From positions 32,979 to 96,978 of the forward strand of contig NZ_BBNN01000047.1 of the NCBI RefSeq assembly GCF_000829695.1: a stretch of DNA of 64,000 bases. Reading direction: 5' to 3'. Below the pieces are notes generated by a model that saw only the letters and a list, made by a program, of their open reading frames with translations, searched no databases and was not told the origin of the DNA. The DNA comes from Streptomyces sp. NBRC 110035 (GTDB lineage Bacteria > Actinomycetota > Actinomycetes > Streptomycetales > Streptomycetaceae). Each line of letters begins with the position of its first letter. The first letter of the stretch is position 1. Of this stretch, positions 16,910 through 26,043 are shown in pieces. Made by a program: the position numbers and the translations under genes.

Positions 16910-17405
16910 AGGGGGGGTTTCCACCATAACCCTTCGTGAGTGATGCTGCGCGCATCGGCGTGCCACAACTACTCTCCGAAATCACCTGGCGACGCCTCGA
17001 TGGCCATGGAGGTGCACATTCCGGGCACCCCGATGGCCGAAATACTTCTTTTCCTCCCGGAGGAAACCGGTGATAGCGGGTCATCCCGTTCGGCGTGACG
17101 CGGCACACCCTCAGCGGAACCCCGCCACGACCACTCTTCCGGCTGCCCCTCCGACGGGTGACCCGCGAGGAACGCCCGCTTGACCCACCGACGAGCCGGC
17201 GGCGGGGCGACGGCACGACATCCCTGGGCATCGCGCGCTCCCTCCACCGCGCGGGTCGGGCGCGACACCGACGGACGCACGGGACGCACGGGACGCCCTG
17301 CGGGAAGACCGCACACGTGAGCCGGCCCGGTGGGTCTCGGCCGACCTAGCAGGTCTCGGCTCACCTCAGCGGGTTTCCGTGGGCCTCGGTGGGTTTCCGT
17401 GGGTC
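16910..17405 (-). other. Spacer with a possible small transcript or mini-ORF
   Basis: No standard gene. Read leftward there is a perfect inverted repeat (TTTCCTCC, one base, GGAGGAAA at 17050-17066) whose right arm is a perfect Shine-Dalgarno sequence. It is followed by a mini-ORF starting ATG at 17019 (or GTG at 17028) and stopping at 16969, then the U-tailed terminator. The ribosome site is about 30 bases from the ATG, too far for a normal start, so coding is doubtful. A small RNA or leader peptide is possible. Confidence 0.3.
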
Positions 17406-18281
17406 TCAGGGCTTGCGTAGGTCGAAGAGGTGACGGCTGCTGTGGGCGACGAACGCACCCTCGGCCAGGATTCGTTCGTGCAGGGCACGCAGCTGGGGCA
17501 GATACGCCTCGACGGTGAACCCCGGAACCATCCAGATCACCTTGCGCAGGAAGTGCACGACGGCGGCGATGTCGTAGAACTCCATGCGCAGGCGTTCGGC
17601 CCGCAGGTCGACGATCTCCAGCCCGGCGGCCTCGGCCTCCCGGCGTTCGCGTTCGGGATGGCGGGCGTTGCGCTGCTCGTCCGACTGTGGCCCGAGGAAG
17701 TGCTCGACGAGTTCGTAGGCGCTGCCGGGCCCGACGTGCTGGGCGAAGTAGCCCCCACCGGGCCGCAGCACGCGCGCGATCTCGCGCCAGTGGGCTTCGA
17801 CGGGATGCCGGCTGACGACGAGATCGAAGGCCCCGTCGGCGAAGGGGAACGCCGTACGGGCGGACGCGTCCTCGGAGACGGCGACGACGCAACCACCCCG
17901 CGCCCGGAGCAGCCCGGCGGCTTTCACGGCGTTGGGCACCCAGCCTTCGGTGGCGACGACGAGCGCGGGCCGACGGCCGTCGGGGGCGACGCGTCGGGCC
18001 GCGTCGAGGGCGAGGCTCAGTACCTCCCCTCCCCCGGTCTGCACATCGAGCACGGTCCGGGCCGCCGCACCCGGCTCCGCTCCCAGCCGAGCAGCCAGTG
18101 CACGCGCGTACCCCCAGGAGGGCCGCGCCTCGGTGGCCCTCCCGTCGAACCAGGAGAAGTCCCACCCCTCGGTGGGAACGGCCGCACCTTCGGCAACCAG
18201 CTCGTCAAAGGACAAGGAAGAAGATCGCGAGGAGGGGAACGAGGAGACGGAGAACCGGCCCGAGCGACGCCCATGCGACAT
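17406..18281 (-). CDS. Class I SAM-dependent methyltransferase
   Basis: 291 residues with a Rossmann methyltransferase core: SAM-binding motif I VLDVQTGGGEVL near residue 78, an acidic VATEGW turn, the FDLVVSRHPVEAHW motif IV region, and RVLRPGGGYFAQHVGPGS typical of small-molecule methyltransferases. A His/Arg-containing C-terminal third probably forms the substrate cap. The substrate is unknown. It lies 75 bases after the flavin oxidoreductase gene on the same strand. The ATG is preferred because GAGG precedes it; an upstream in-frame start adds only eight residues. Confidence 0.85.
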   Translation of the reverse strand: MSHGRRSGRFSVSSFPSSRSSSLSFDELVAEGAAVPTEGWDFSWFDGRATEARPSWGYARALAARLGAEPGAAARTVLDVQTGGGEVLSLALDAARRVAPDGRRPALVVATEGWVPNAVKAAGLLRARGGCVVAVSEDASARTAFPFADGAFDLVVSRHPVEAHWREIARVLRPGGGYFAQHVGPGSAYELVEHFLGPQSDEQRNARHPERERREAEAAGLEIVDLRAERLRMEFYDIAAVVHFLRKVIWMVPGFTVEAYLPQLRALHERILAEGAFVAHSSRHLFDLRKP

Positions 18282-18355
18282 CCCGCGATCCTCACAGAAC
18301 GCCACGAAATCCGCTCACGGTTTTCCCGGGGCGGTCCGGCCGGACCGCCGACGGC

Positions 18356-19243
18356 TCACGACACGGTCGCCCTCATTCGCCTGGCCACTTCCTCCGCGAC
18401 GAACCGCACGAACCCCTCCGGGTCCGGCTCGTCCCCCGTCGGCTGGAGGATCACGGAGTCGGCCCCGGCGCCGGCCAGCCGCTGGACCGCCTCGGCGACG
18501 GCACCGGCGTCCCCGGCCACTCCGAGACCGGGCCCGGAGCCGACGCCTTCGGCGATCAACTCGGCGCGGAGCCGCTCCTCGGCGCCGGGTCCGGTGGCGG
18601 TGAGGAGGTAGACGACGACCGTGTGCGCCGCGGCCTCACGCCCGGCCGCCGCGCGCCCCTCGTCAATGAGACGCCGGGCACGCCGGACACCCTCGGGAGA
18701 GGTGGACGCCGTGAGAACCGTGCCGTCGGCGACCTCGCCGGTGAGCCGCAGGGTACGCGGCCCGGTGGCCCCGGCGAGCACCTCGACCTCGCCCTCGGGC
18801 GGCCAGTCGAGGGCGACGTCGTCGAGTGCGACGTACCGCCCGTCGACGGTGAGCCGTTCCCCGCGCAGCAGGGCGCGCAGCGCGACGAGATGCTCCCGCA
18901 ACAGCGTCACCGGAGACTCGACCCGGGCCCCGACCTGCCCCATCCAGTCCTGTACCCCGTGCCCGACACCGAGGACGGCCCGGCCCGGGAACATCCGGTG
19001 CAGGGTGGCGGCCTCCATGGCCGTGACGGCAACGTTCCGCAACGGCACGGGGAGCAGCCCGACCCCGATCCGTACCCGCTCCGTCCAGGCCAGCGCGGCG
19101 GCGGCCGTGGAGATCCCGCCCTCCCGGAAACAGTCCTCCCACAACCACAACTCGTCCAGCCCGGCGTCCTCCGCACTGCGGGCAACGGCACGAAGACGCT
19201 CAGGAGCAAGCTGCGGCCGGAACACCGCACCAAGTGTGGTCAT
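18356..19243 (-). CDS. LLM-class flavin-dependent oxidoreductase (luciferase-like)
   Basis: 295 residues matching the F420/FMN-dependent TIM-barrel luciferase-like family: LGAVFRPQLAPERL start, LDELWLWED, the RIGVGLLPVPLRNVA strand, and the FPGRAVLGVGHG and EVEVLAGATGPRTLRL cofactor-contacting segments. In Streptomyces these often use F420, but this cannot be decided here. It starts 11 bases after the end of the preceding hypothetical gene and probably ends the type VII-like gene series functionally, with the methyltransferase behind it. Confidence 0.85.
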   Translation of the reverse strand: MTTLGAVFRPQLAPERLRAVARSAEDAGLDELWLWEDCFREGGISTAAAALAWTERVRIGVGLLPVPLRNVAVTAMEAATLHRMFPGRAVLGVGHGVQDWMGQVGARVESPVTLLREHLVALRALLRGERLTVDGRYVALDDVALDWPPEGEVEVLAGATGPRTLRLTGEVADGTVLTASTSPEGVRRARRLIDEGRAAAGREAAAHTVVVYLLTATGPGAEERLRAELIAEGVGSGPGLGVAGDAGAVAEAVQRLAGAGADSVILQPTGDEPDPEGFVRFVAEEVARRMRATVS

Positions 19244-19253
19244 GGCGAAGTAC

Positions 19254-19919
19254 CTACCCGGGCCTCTCGAAGCTGACGCTCTCGGCGATCGCCCGCAGAA
19301 TCGCCCGGTACTCCTCGCGCCGCGCCGGAGCCGTGGTGGTGAGCGTGAGGACAGCGAGCCGCCGGCAGTCCGGATGGGGAAGGTGGGCATGCACCTGGAG
19401 AAGCGACCGCTGCGGCAGCCCGCTCTCACTGCCGGGGGTGGAGGTCGACTCGCTGAGCGTGGCGGGCCCAGCGGCCAACTCGACGAACTCAACACACCGA
19501 TGCCCGCCACCGGCCGTCACGGCACGGGCAGCGGTGACACCCCGGGGCGCAGGCGCGAACTCCCGCCAGGAAACGGTGAACAACGAAAACAACGGCCCCC
19601 CGGCCTCATGCCCCTCCACCCCACCCACATCATCCCGATGCAGCCCCACGGAACAGTGCACGGTACCTGCTTCACGGAGAGCGGAGAGGAGTTGCTGACC
19701 GGCGGCAAAAACTGCGATGAACTGCTGGCGGGCCGTCTCGTCGGGCGCGGCATCGAGAAGCGGTGCAGCCGCGGCCCGCAAGCCTTCCCCTGCCGAGGAG
19801 TTCGGGCCGGAAAGCAGTGCGTCCATGGGAAGTGGGAGAAATCCCGCCGGCTCGACGAACCACAGCTCGGCGAGGGGATCCGCGACAGAGGCATCGAGGA
19901 CGATCACGGGCCCGCTCAA
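19254..19919 (-). CDS. Hypothetical protein linked to the WXG100-like genes
   Basis: 221 residues with no family I can name. It has a mixed alpha/beta composition, no membrane segment, no signal peptide, and only a few cysteines and histidines. The ATG overlaps the stop of the upstream two-TM gene by four bases (ATGA), so it is translationally coupled. Position after a WXG100 pair suggests a secretion accessory, chaperone or immunity role (inference). It could also be a stand-alone cytoplasmic protein of unrelated function. Confidence 0.75.
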   Translation of the reverse strand: MSGPVIVLDASVADPLAELWFVEPAGFLPLPMDALLSGPNSSAGEGLRAAAAPLLDAAPDETARQQFIAVFAAGQQLLSALREAGTVHCSVGLHRDDVGGVEGHEAGGPLFSLFTVSWREFAPAPRGVTAARAVTAGGGHRCVEFVELAAGPATLSESTSTPGSESGLPQRSLLQVHAHLPHPDCRRLAVLTLTTTAPARREEYRAILRAIAESVSFERPG

Positions 19920-20629
19920 GACTCCGCCCCTTCGCTGCCCTTGGCACCGGAGACGGCAGTGGACGGGACATCAGCGAACCGCGCTCCGGCCCGACGGGCG
20001 CGCTCAAGGTCGGCCGGCTCCACACCCTCCCAACTTCTGCGCGGGGCACGCCCGTCGAAGGCTGACGGTTGGTAGAGGAAATGCAGACGCCTCGGCGCCT
20101 TGCCGTCCCGGGAGGACACGGCCACAACACCGAGGAACCGTGGATCGCCCGCAAACCACAGAGGCTCCAACCGCGCCTTGAGCGCAGGCTTCGTACGCGG
20201 CCCCCCGATACGCCGCAACCACCAGAACGCCCGATGATGCTTCACGAACACCAGAGGGATCCCTGCATCTGAACGACCTGCGGGGTCGGGGAGCTCGATC
20301 CAGATACCAGGAGCTTCGGCGTCCGGGTGATCATCAATGCCTCGCGCCGCTTCGTAGTAGATCTGCCAGGGATATTCACGGAGAATCCACAGCAAACTAA
20401 ACACGACTGGAATTCCGCGGAGTTGCAACACCATTCGATAAAACCCGTAGACCCAAAAGGGAATAAATACCCACACAAGCCAGTTCGGACCATTCGCAGA
20501 AATCCCTAGCATGATTACCCAGCCGCCACCCCATGCAACCAAACCGGCTAAACTCGCGGCAAGAACTTTTGACCATTCCAGACGAGTGGACCATGAATCC
20601 CAAGCAGTAGGCTGGCTGGCAGATCCCAT
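19916..20629 (-). CDS. Membrane protein with two N-terminal TM segments
   Basis: 237 residues: two hydrophobic helices at about 22-44 and 48-70 joined by a short polar loop, then a cytoplasmic-type basic domain of about 160 residues. No recognised family. The start has GGGAG eight bases upstream. It sits 23 bases after the large WXG/TM protein and overlaps the next gene, so the four genes form one unit. As a membrane protein paired with a putative secreted effector it could be an immunity protein or a secretion adaptor (inference). Confidence 0.75.
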   Translation of the reverse strand: MGSASQPTAWDSWSTRLEWSKVLAASLAGLVAWGGGWVIMLGISANGPNWLVWVFIPFWVYGFYRMVLQLRGIPVVFSLLWILREYPWQIYYEAARGIDDHPDAEAPGIWIELPDPAGRSDAGIPLVFVKHHRAFWWLRRIGGPRTKPALKARLEPLWFAGDPRFLGVVAVSSRDGKAPRRLHFLYQPSAFDGRAPRRSWEGVEPADLERARRAGARFADVPSTAVSGAKGSEGAES

Positions 20630-20652
20630 CCGCTCCCTTTCTTTAGGTCTCG

Positions 20653-22011
20653 TCAGAAGAGATGACGAGCAAGACTGTAGATCGCTCCAGAATCCAGCAG
20701 CAGGCGCGAACCATCGATACCGGCCACTGCACCCTCCTTCACACCGTCGTCGTCCGCATCAACCAGCTTGTCACGGAGACCGAACCCTGCAGTACCAATG
20801 CCAACCACTCCTGCCGCCCCCTCCACAGCCTTGCCTGAGACTTCTGGGTTACTCGCTCCTCGTACAGCCCGAGCAACCAGCGAATTTCCGAGTTCAGCCA
20901 CAATCTTTGCTTCATCCATAGTTTTCACTCCCACCACCGCCACCCTATCGCCGAGGGTGGCACCTGTGGTGCTGGCCAGTGCAGCCCGGATACCTGCACA
21001 TCCTCCTTTACCAACCGCCCCGACCCCAGGTAGCGACCCCAAAAGATCGGCACCAACTGACACCGAATTACTCCAGAAGTCGGCATCCAGCTCACCACTT
21101 CGGACCCCATCCCATAGAGAAACTCTCACTTCAGGATCGGAAATCCGCAACGCAAAAGCAGTCAGACTCACCGCCGAAGACGTAAGCATGAGCACCGCCA
21201 CAGTCGCCAGGCTCCACCCCAGCGGACCGGAAAGGAGGAGGGCTGCGACGACGATCAGCCCCGCTGTGAAGCTGAGGATGTCCGGCAGGTTGTCCGTCAG
21301 CCAGTCGAGGGCCTTGTCGAACATGCCCGGCTCATGCGGCGCCAGCTTCTTCGTCGCGTCGCGGATCTTCGTCGCGCGATGCATGGCCTGGCGCTCATGC
21401 TCCTCGGCCAGTCTCTTCGCCTTGCCGATGACCTTGTCGAGCTCCGCCTGCGCCTCTTCGACATCGGCATTGGCACGGGTCAGTGCCCGCTGCGCCGGGC
21501 TGTCCCCGTTTCCCTTCTCCTCCTCCAGGTCGGGATGACCCTCCGCCCTGGCAGCACGCCCCTTCGCCCGGTCCACCGCAGCCTGCGCGGCTTCGGCATC
21601 GCTCTCCAGCCGCTTCGCGCGCCGCTGGAAGTCGTCCAGCTCGTTTTCCCAGCAGCTCAGCTGCTTGGCGGCCTTGCGAATGGACCGCGCGGCGTTCTTC
21701 AGGTTCAGTGGCAGCGGGCCGTCGTCGAGTTGTTCGCGGAAGGCGACGGCGGCATCACCTTTCCAGCAACTGCCGTCCAGCAGCTTGGTGACCAGCTCGT
21801 GGGTGTCCTCGAGCACCTTCGCGCACCCGCTCAGCTTCTTGTGCAGTCCGCGGATGGTCTCCGTGTCACCCGGAACGGGGTTGAAGCCCAGGTGCGGATA
21901 GTCGGGGTACGGGATACGGGGTGCCGACTTGAGCCCTTGGGGTTTTCCGAGGTCCGCCCTCGACTTCGGATCGAGCGCCGCACCGGTGTCGTCGATGTGG
22001 GTGACGGTCAC
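20653..22011 (-). CDS. Putative type VII secreted WXG/LXG-like protein with TM segments
   Basis: 452 residues. The N-terminal half is a helical hairpin domain with a WXG motif (CWKGDAA, near residue 83) and a long coiled coil (about 125-225). Two adjacent hydrophobic helices follow (about 250-300), then a C-terminal domain of about 150 residues without a recognised toxin motif. The size and order resemble actinobacterial T7SS substrates with an LXG-like leader. The GTG start sits in the stop of the WXG100-like gene (GTGA), a classic substrate-pair arrangement. The C-terminal region has lower G+C than its front half, as often seen in exchanged effector tips. Confidence 0.75.
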   Translation of the reverse strand: MTVTHIDDTGAALDPKSRADLGKPQGLKSAPRIPYPDYPHLGFNPVPGDTETIRGLHKKLSGCAKVLEDTHELVTKLLDGSCWKGDAAVAFREQLDDGPLPLNLKNAARSIRKAAKQLSCWENELDDFQRRAKRLESDAEAAQAAVDRAKGRAARAEGHPDLEEEKGNGDSPAQRALTRANADVEEAQAELDKVIGKAKRLAEEHERQAMHRATKIRDATKKLAPHEPGMFDKALDWLTDNLPDILSFTAGLIVVAALLLSGPLGWSLATVAVLMLTSSAVSLTAFALRISDPEVRVSLWDGVRSGELDADFWSNSVSVGADLLGSLPGVGAVGKGGCAGIRAALASTTGATLGDRVAVVGVKTMDEAKIVAELGNSLVARAVRGASNPEVSGKAVEGAAGVVGIGTAGFGLRDKLVDADDDGVKEGAVAGIDGSRLLLDSGAIYSLARHLF

Positions 22012-22325
22012 GTACGGCCGCCTCTGCCACTGCCAGCCTTTTTCAGCGCGGCTTCCAGCGCCTTGTCGACTTCGAGGTAGCTGTCCTTGCTCTTGCCGAT
22101 GATCTCGGCGAGGTCCTCGGTCTGCTTGCCGATCTCCTCGGCCCCGTACTTCCAGTCGTCCTGGAAGTGCTCGCAGGCACGGTCGAGATCGTCCGTGCCG
22201 AGTCCGGTGACAGTCCCGTCGGCAAGCGCCTGCCGTACGCCCCGGAGCGAGCTCGCCGACTTGCGCAGCGACTTCATGAACCGCCCGAGCTCGTCCCCGT
22301 CGACAGCCAACCGCGGCTCGGCCAT
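22008..22325 (-). CDS. WXG100-like small helical protein (type VII substrate partner)
   Basis: 105 residues, all helical. A W58-KYG turn stands where WXG100 proteins have WxG, and Y83-LEVD87 matches the YxxxD/E export motif near the C-terminus. This is the size and layout of ESAT-6/CFP-10-type partners that form a helical hairpin with a larger substrate. It is coupled to the following WXG/LXG-like gene. The ATG with GAGGGG upstream is preferred over an ATG 13 codons earlier. No EccC ATPase or other secretion machinery is encoded in this window. Confidence 0.75.
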   Translation of the reverse strand: MAEPRLAVDGDELGRFMKSLRKSASSLRGVRQALADGTVTGLGTDDLDRACEHFQDDWKYGAEEIGKQTEDLAEIIGKSKDSYLEVDKALEAALKKAGSGRGGRT

Positions 22326-22436
22326 ACGCGCACCCCTCTTCTCTTCCGATCCACCTGCACCCATGGAAGGAACGAGAGGTTCCGTATTTCGTGGCGCATC
22401 CGGAGCAGAGGGCCCTCTTTAGGAGGAGCGCGTGGT

Positions 22437-23471
22437 TCAGCGGTTGATGGCCTGGATCTCCTGGACGACGACGTCCTGCGTGGCGCCGAAGCTGCCGTCG
22501 GGAAGGTCTCCGCCCGCACCGCCGGTGCCGGTCCACTCGATCTTCCAGGTGACCGTGGCCGTGAGCTCGTACGAGTCGTCTCCCGAGGAGCGCAGATACG
22601 TCACACCGCACGGCGGGGTTTCATCTGCCTTGCCCCTGGCGTACGGCTCACCGATCCGGCCGCTCCGGATCTCGCAGACGCCGGACGCCGGATGGATCTC
22701 GGCGTCCGGCGTGCCTGGCTCGATCTGCACGGACACCGGTGCGGCAGTGGTCGTCGCCTCGATGCCCAGCAACGGAACCGAGGCCGTGACGGAGACCGGC
22801 TTGAACTGCGCTGCGTCCAGCCATGCCCAGGTGGGAAGGTTCACCTTGGTCGTGCCTTCCGGCGCCAGAGCCACTTCCGTCGAGGGAACACGGACCTCGG
22901 CATAGGCGAGCTGGGCAAGGACCTCCGGGGTGACCGCCTGCGGGATGTCGGCCGGCGGGTCGTCGTTCTCATCCACCCAGAAAATGGGCTCGTCGCAGTC
23001 GGTAGCACCCGGATCGCCTTCACGACCGGCTGTTACATACGAGTCCCACCAGTGGCCCTCGCCGGCCTTGTCCTTGTTGAAGTCCGTGTAGGGCTCACCC
23101 TTGACGTAGCGATCGCGCTGCCGTGCGTCCCACTCGTAGCCCGTCGACTCCGCTTCCCAGATCGGTTCCAGGTGCTTCTGCAACTGGTCCGGGGTGTATT
23201 TGGGAGCGTAGTAACAGGCCGGTGGTGTCCAGTTCGTGGCAGACTTCACCGGGCCGGCCGCCTTGCCCGTGCCGTTGCGAGAGCGATCGAAGACCACCGC
23301 CCCCGCGGTCGCGGAGATGTTCTCACCGTTTCGGTCGCCTTCGACCTGGGACTCGGAGCCCGCGCCTTCCCCACCAGGAACGACATCCGCTCGGGCTGGC
23401 GCGACGGTGGCCGCCATGACGAGGCCGGCCAGGACAAGCCCTCCCAAGGACAGACGTCCTACGGCTGGCAC
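22437..23471 (-). CDS. Secreted protein of unknown function
   Basis: 344 residues with a signal peptide (hydrophobic core about 7-24, cleavage after PARA). The mature part is acidic and Trp/Tyr-rich with paired cysteines, looking like an extracellular beta-rich protein; no catalytic motif is evident. GTG with GAGGGGAGC upstream is chosen as start; it overlaps the lipoprotein stop by 13 bases. The final 70 codons are duplicated, almost identical at the very end, about 4 kb away next to a broken transposase, showing that a paralogue once existed there. Confidence 0.8.
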   Translation of the reverse strand: MPAVGRLSLGGLVLAGLVMAATVAPARADVVPGGEGAGSESQVEGDRNGENISATAGAVVFDRSRNGTGKAAGPVKSATNWTPPACYYAPKYTPDQLQKHLEPIWEAESTGYEWDARQRDRYVKGEPYTDFNKDKAGEGHWWDSYVTAGREGDPGATDCDEPIFWVDENDDPPADIPQAVTPEVLAQLAYAEVRVPSTEVALAPEGTTKVNLPTWAWLDAAQFKPVSVTASVPLLGIEATTTAAPVSVQIEPGTPDAEIHPASGVCEIRSGRIGEPYARGKADETPPCGVTYLRSSGDDSYELTATVTWKIEWTGTGGAGGDLPDGSFGATQDVVVQEIQAINR

Positions 23472-24136
23472 TGGGCGGCTCCCCTCGACGAGATGATCTG
23501 GGACGTCTGCCACACGCCCTCGGCACTCTTGTCGAGCTTGGTGTTGTAGAGCACGTAGCTGTTCTTGGTCACGGGCGTCTCATGGACCTTGTTGGTTTTC
23601 TTGTCCTTGCTGAAGCCCTTGCTCTCGTCCGCGCAGAAAATGAGTATCGCCGACTCCTCGTCCTTGAGAGTCACCTTGCGATCGTAGTAACGGACTTCGC
23701 CCGTCATCGTGGCTCCAGCCTTTTCGAACTGGTTGACCCAGGACAAAGCCGATTCCAGAGCCTTGCCCCTGTTGTAGAAGGCCAGAGCCTCGCCGTTGGC
23801 GTCTGTGCCTGCGATGGCTGCGTCCACCGCCCTCATGCGCTCTGCGTTGTCCGCCAGGACGGCGTCCTTGACCTGATCGCCCGTCTTCTCGCCTTCGAAG
23901 ACCAGCGTGACATCAGAGGGCAGCTCGATCTTCGGGCGCTCCGCGGCGGCCGGCCCCGACGATTCGCTCGGTGGAGCCGACTTGTCGCTCCCCGTGTCCG
24001 CGCCCACGATCTTGTCGCTGTCCTCGTCCTTGGCGGAGCCCTCCTCCTCGTCGCCGCTGCCGCACGCGGACAGCGTCAGCGCCGTGGCGGCGGTCAGCGC
24101 GAGCGCTGCGAGCAGGGTGGGGCGGCGGCGGTTCAC
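23459..24136 (-). CDS. Lipoprotein of unknown function
   Basis: 225 residues with a lipoprotein signal peptide: basic start, hydrophobic core, and a lipobox ending LSAC at about residue 24. An acidic Ser/Glu/Asp-rich linker follows, then a compact alpha/beta domain (about 75-225). The GTG start is preceded by GGGAG and is the first start that gives a sensible signal peptide. It is the first gene of the leftward series leading into the WXG100-like pair, so a role in a cell-surface secretion process is possible. It diverges from the lectin-like gene across about 300 bases with no other gene visible. Confidence 0.82.
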   Translation of the reverse strand: MNRRRPTLLAALALTAATALTLSACGSGDEEEGSAKDEDSDKIVGADTGSDKSAPPSESSGPAAAERPKIELPSDVTLVFEGEKTGDQVKDAVLADNAERMRAVDAAIAGTDANGEALAFYNRGKALESALSWVNQFEKAGATMTGEVRYYDRKVTLKDEESAILIFCADESKGFSKDKKTNKVHETPVTKNSYVLYNTKLDKSAEGVWQTSQIISSRGAAQCQP

Positions 24137-24440
24137 GGTTTCGGCTCCCGGTGGGGCGAGGCGTCTCGAGCGACCCAACGCTATCCAGCGATGCGTAACG
24201 ACACCAGGGAGATCAGTGACGACTTGCCGGGCGTATCCGACCAACCTCTTCGCCACTCCACTCTCTTGGGACGGAGCCGTTACGCAAGCAGTCACCCCGA
24301 TGACCCGGTCCCCGGCGCCGGCCGGAGGCGTTGTCACAGGGGGGCGCTAGGTTCGCTGCTCGTGGGGCCGGTCGTGGCGGTTGAAGTCGCCTTTCCTCCT
24401 TGTACCACACCTTGTTGACGACCCATCAGGAGATGTTGCC

Positions 24441-25985
24441 ATGAGTATGGAAGCCACCTACGCGGACTTCTCCGTCAGCCCGGCCCGGCTGGCCAACGCC
24501 GACGTCCGGTACGAGGACGGCCGGTTCGCCGGGTCGCATCTGGCGCTCGGCGCGGGCGGGTCCGTGACCGTGGAGTTCGAGGTGGAGGACCCGGAGGACA
24601 TCCCCCAGGCGACGCTCACCGTCACCGCCCTCGTCTCCAAGCTGGGCGCCGAGCCCGGGGACGCGCCCGTCGACGTCCTGCTCCAGGGCGAGGCGCTGGC
24701 CGAGGGCCTCACCGTGCCCGGTGGCGGCGACCTCCCGCAGGACAACGTCTTCGCTGTGCCCGGACATCTGCTCGAGGCCGGGACCAACACCCTGGAGATA
24801 CGCTCCTCCGCCAAGGCCCGCAGCATGCTCTGGCTCTACCGGATCACCCTGGACCCCGTCGCCCAGCGGGGCCGCTCCGAGCGTACGCGGAATGCGGAGG
24901 CCGCCCGGGACTCGGTCTTCACGTACCGGACCGAACGCCGTTCCGCCCACGCCTCCCCGTCCCGCTCCTGGCAGGCGGCCCCCCGGCTGCTGTTCCACAT
25001 CGACCGGGACGAGCACTCGCTGCCCGCGCAGCTCAGCTGGAAGGGTGACGACGGTACCGAGACGGCCATCAGCTTCCAGTCCAACATGTCGGACTTCCAC
25101 GGCGTCCACCGTGCCGCCGACGGTACGGCGTACGAGTACCGGGGCCGTCTCACCGGCAGGTGGCCGTACGCGGAGGGTATGCCGAACGCCCCGGTCTCCG
25201 GCTCGCACCACCTGCACCGCTTCCACACCGAGGAGGGCTGGGGCGGTGACTGGCACCGTTCCCACGAACTGCGGCTCCTGGTGGACGACGGCGGCCCCGC
25301 CCCCGTGGAGCGGGTGACCTGGCGCGACCAGCGCGGGAACTCCGGCGTGGCCGTGCTGCACACCCTGTCGAACGAGGTCGAGGCCACCGACGTCGAGGCG
25401 AGCGACGAGTTCGAGGAAGCCGGCGAGATCGCGGAGAACCTCATCGAGGACTCCCGCGACAAGTGGCTGGCCGGCGACGACGTCGCCCTGCTCGACTTCA
25501 CCCTCGCCCGTCCCGCCGCCGTCACCTCGTACACCCTCACCTCAGCGAACGACTGCGCCGAGCGCGATCCCCGCGACTGGACCCTCCTCGGGTCCCACGA
25601 CGGCACTGCCTGGACCCCCCTGGACGTGCGCATCGGGGAGAGGTTCACCGACCGCTTCGAGACGCGGGAGTTCTTCCTGCGTCCCCGCACCGACATGCCC
25701 GCCTTCCGTCACTACCGCCTCGACATCACCCGCAACTCCGGCGGGAGCGAGACGCAGCTCGCCGGGGTCCGTTTCGTCGAGGCCCCCTCCGGCAAGGGGT
25801 TCACCGGCTACTACCAGCGCTACGACGAGGGCCCGATCGGCTACCGGGGTACGCCGGTTCCCTCCGCGCCCGCCGCCGCCCTCCCGGCGCCCCTCCTCGC
25901 CTCGGACCTGGACGCCGCCGTGGAGAGCCTGACCGACACCGCCCAGACCCTTGCCGCCCTTGCGGCCCGGCTCCGCGGCAACTGA
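24441..25985 (+). CDS. Multi-domain carbohydrate-binding (discoidin/OAA-lectin-like) protein
   Basis: 514 residues without a signal peptide. The N-terminal 140 look like a beta-sandwich, the middle (about 165-300) is a Trp/His/Gly-rich segment, and about 320-455 resemble a discoidin/F5-F8 type C domain (DWTLLGSHDGTAWTPLD and a late ETQLAGVRF strand). The C-terminus has YDEGPIGYRG, similar to the EGPIGF signature of OAA-type high-mannose lectins, which suggests sugar binding (inference from motif memory). AGGAG precedes the ATG. The last 50 residues are Ala/Leu-rich. Confidence 0.7.
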   Translation: MSMEATYADFSVSPARLANADVRYEDGRFAGSHLALGAGGSVTVEFEVEDPEDIPQATLTVTALVSKLGAEPGDAPVDVLLQGEALAEGLTVPGGGDLPQDNVFAVPGHLLEAGTNTLEIRSSAKARSMLWLYRITLDPVAQRGRSERTRNAEAARDSVFTYRTERRSAHASPSRSWQAAPRLLFHIDRDEHSLPAQLSWKGDDGTETAISFQSNMSDFHGVHRAADGTAYEYRGRLTGRWPYAEGMPNAPVSGSHHLHRFHTEEGWGGDWHRSHELRLLVDDGGPAPVERVTWRDQRGNSGVAVLHTLSNEVEATDVEASDEFEEAGEIAENLIEDSRDKWLAGDDVALLDFTLARPAAVTSYTLTSANDCAERDPRDWTLLGSHDGTAWTPLDVRIGERFTDRFETREFFLRPRTDMPAFRHYRLDITRNSGGSETQLAGVRFVEAPSGKGFTGYYQRYDEGPIGYRGTPVPSAPAAALPAPLLASDLDAAVESLTDTAQTLAALAARLRGN

Positions 25986-26043
25986 CCATAGAGGGAAGGG
26001 AAGAAACGCAAGGGACCGAAGAGGCGGAAGGGGCGGGGTGGTG

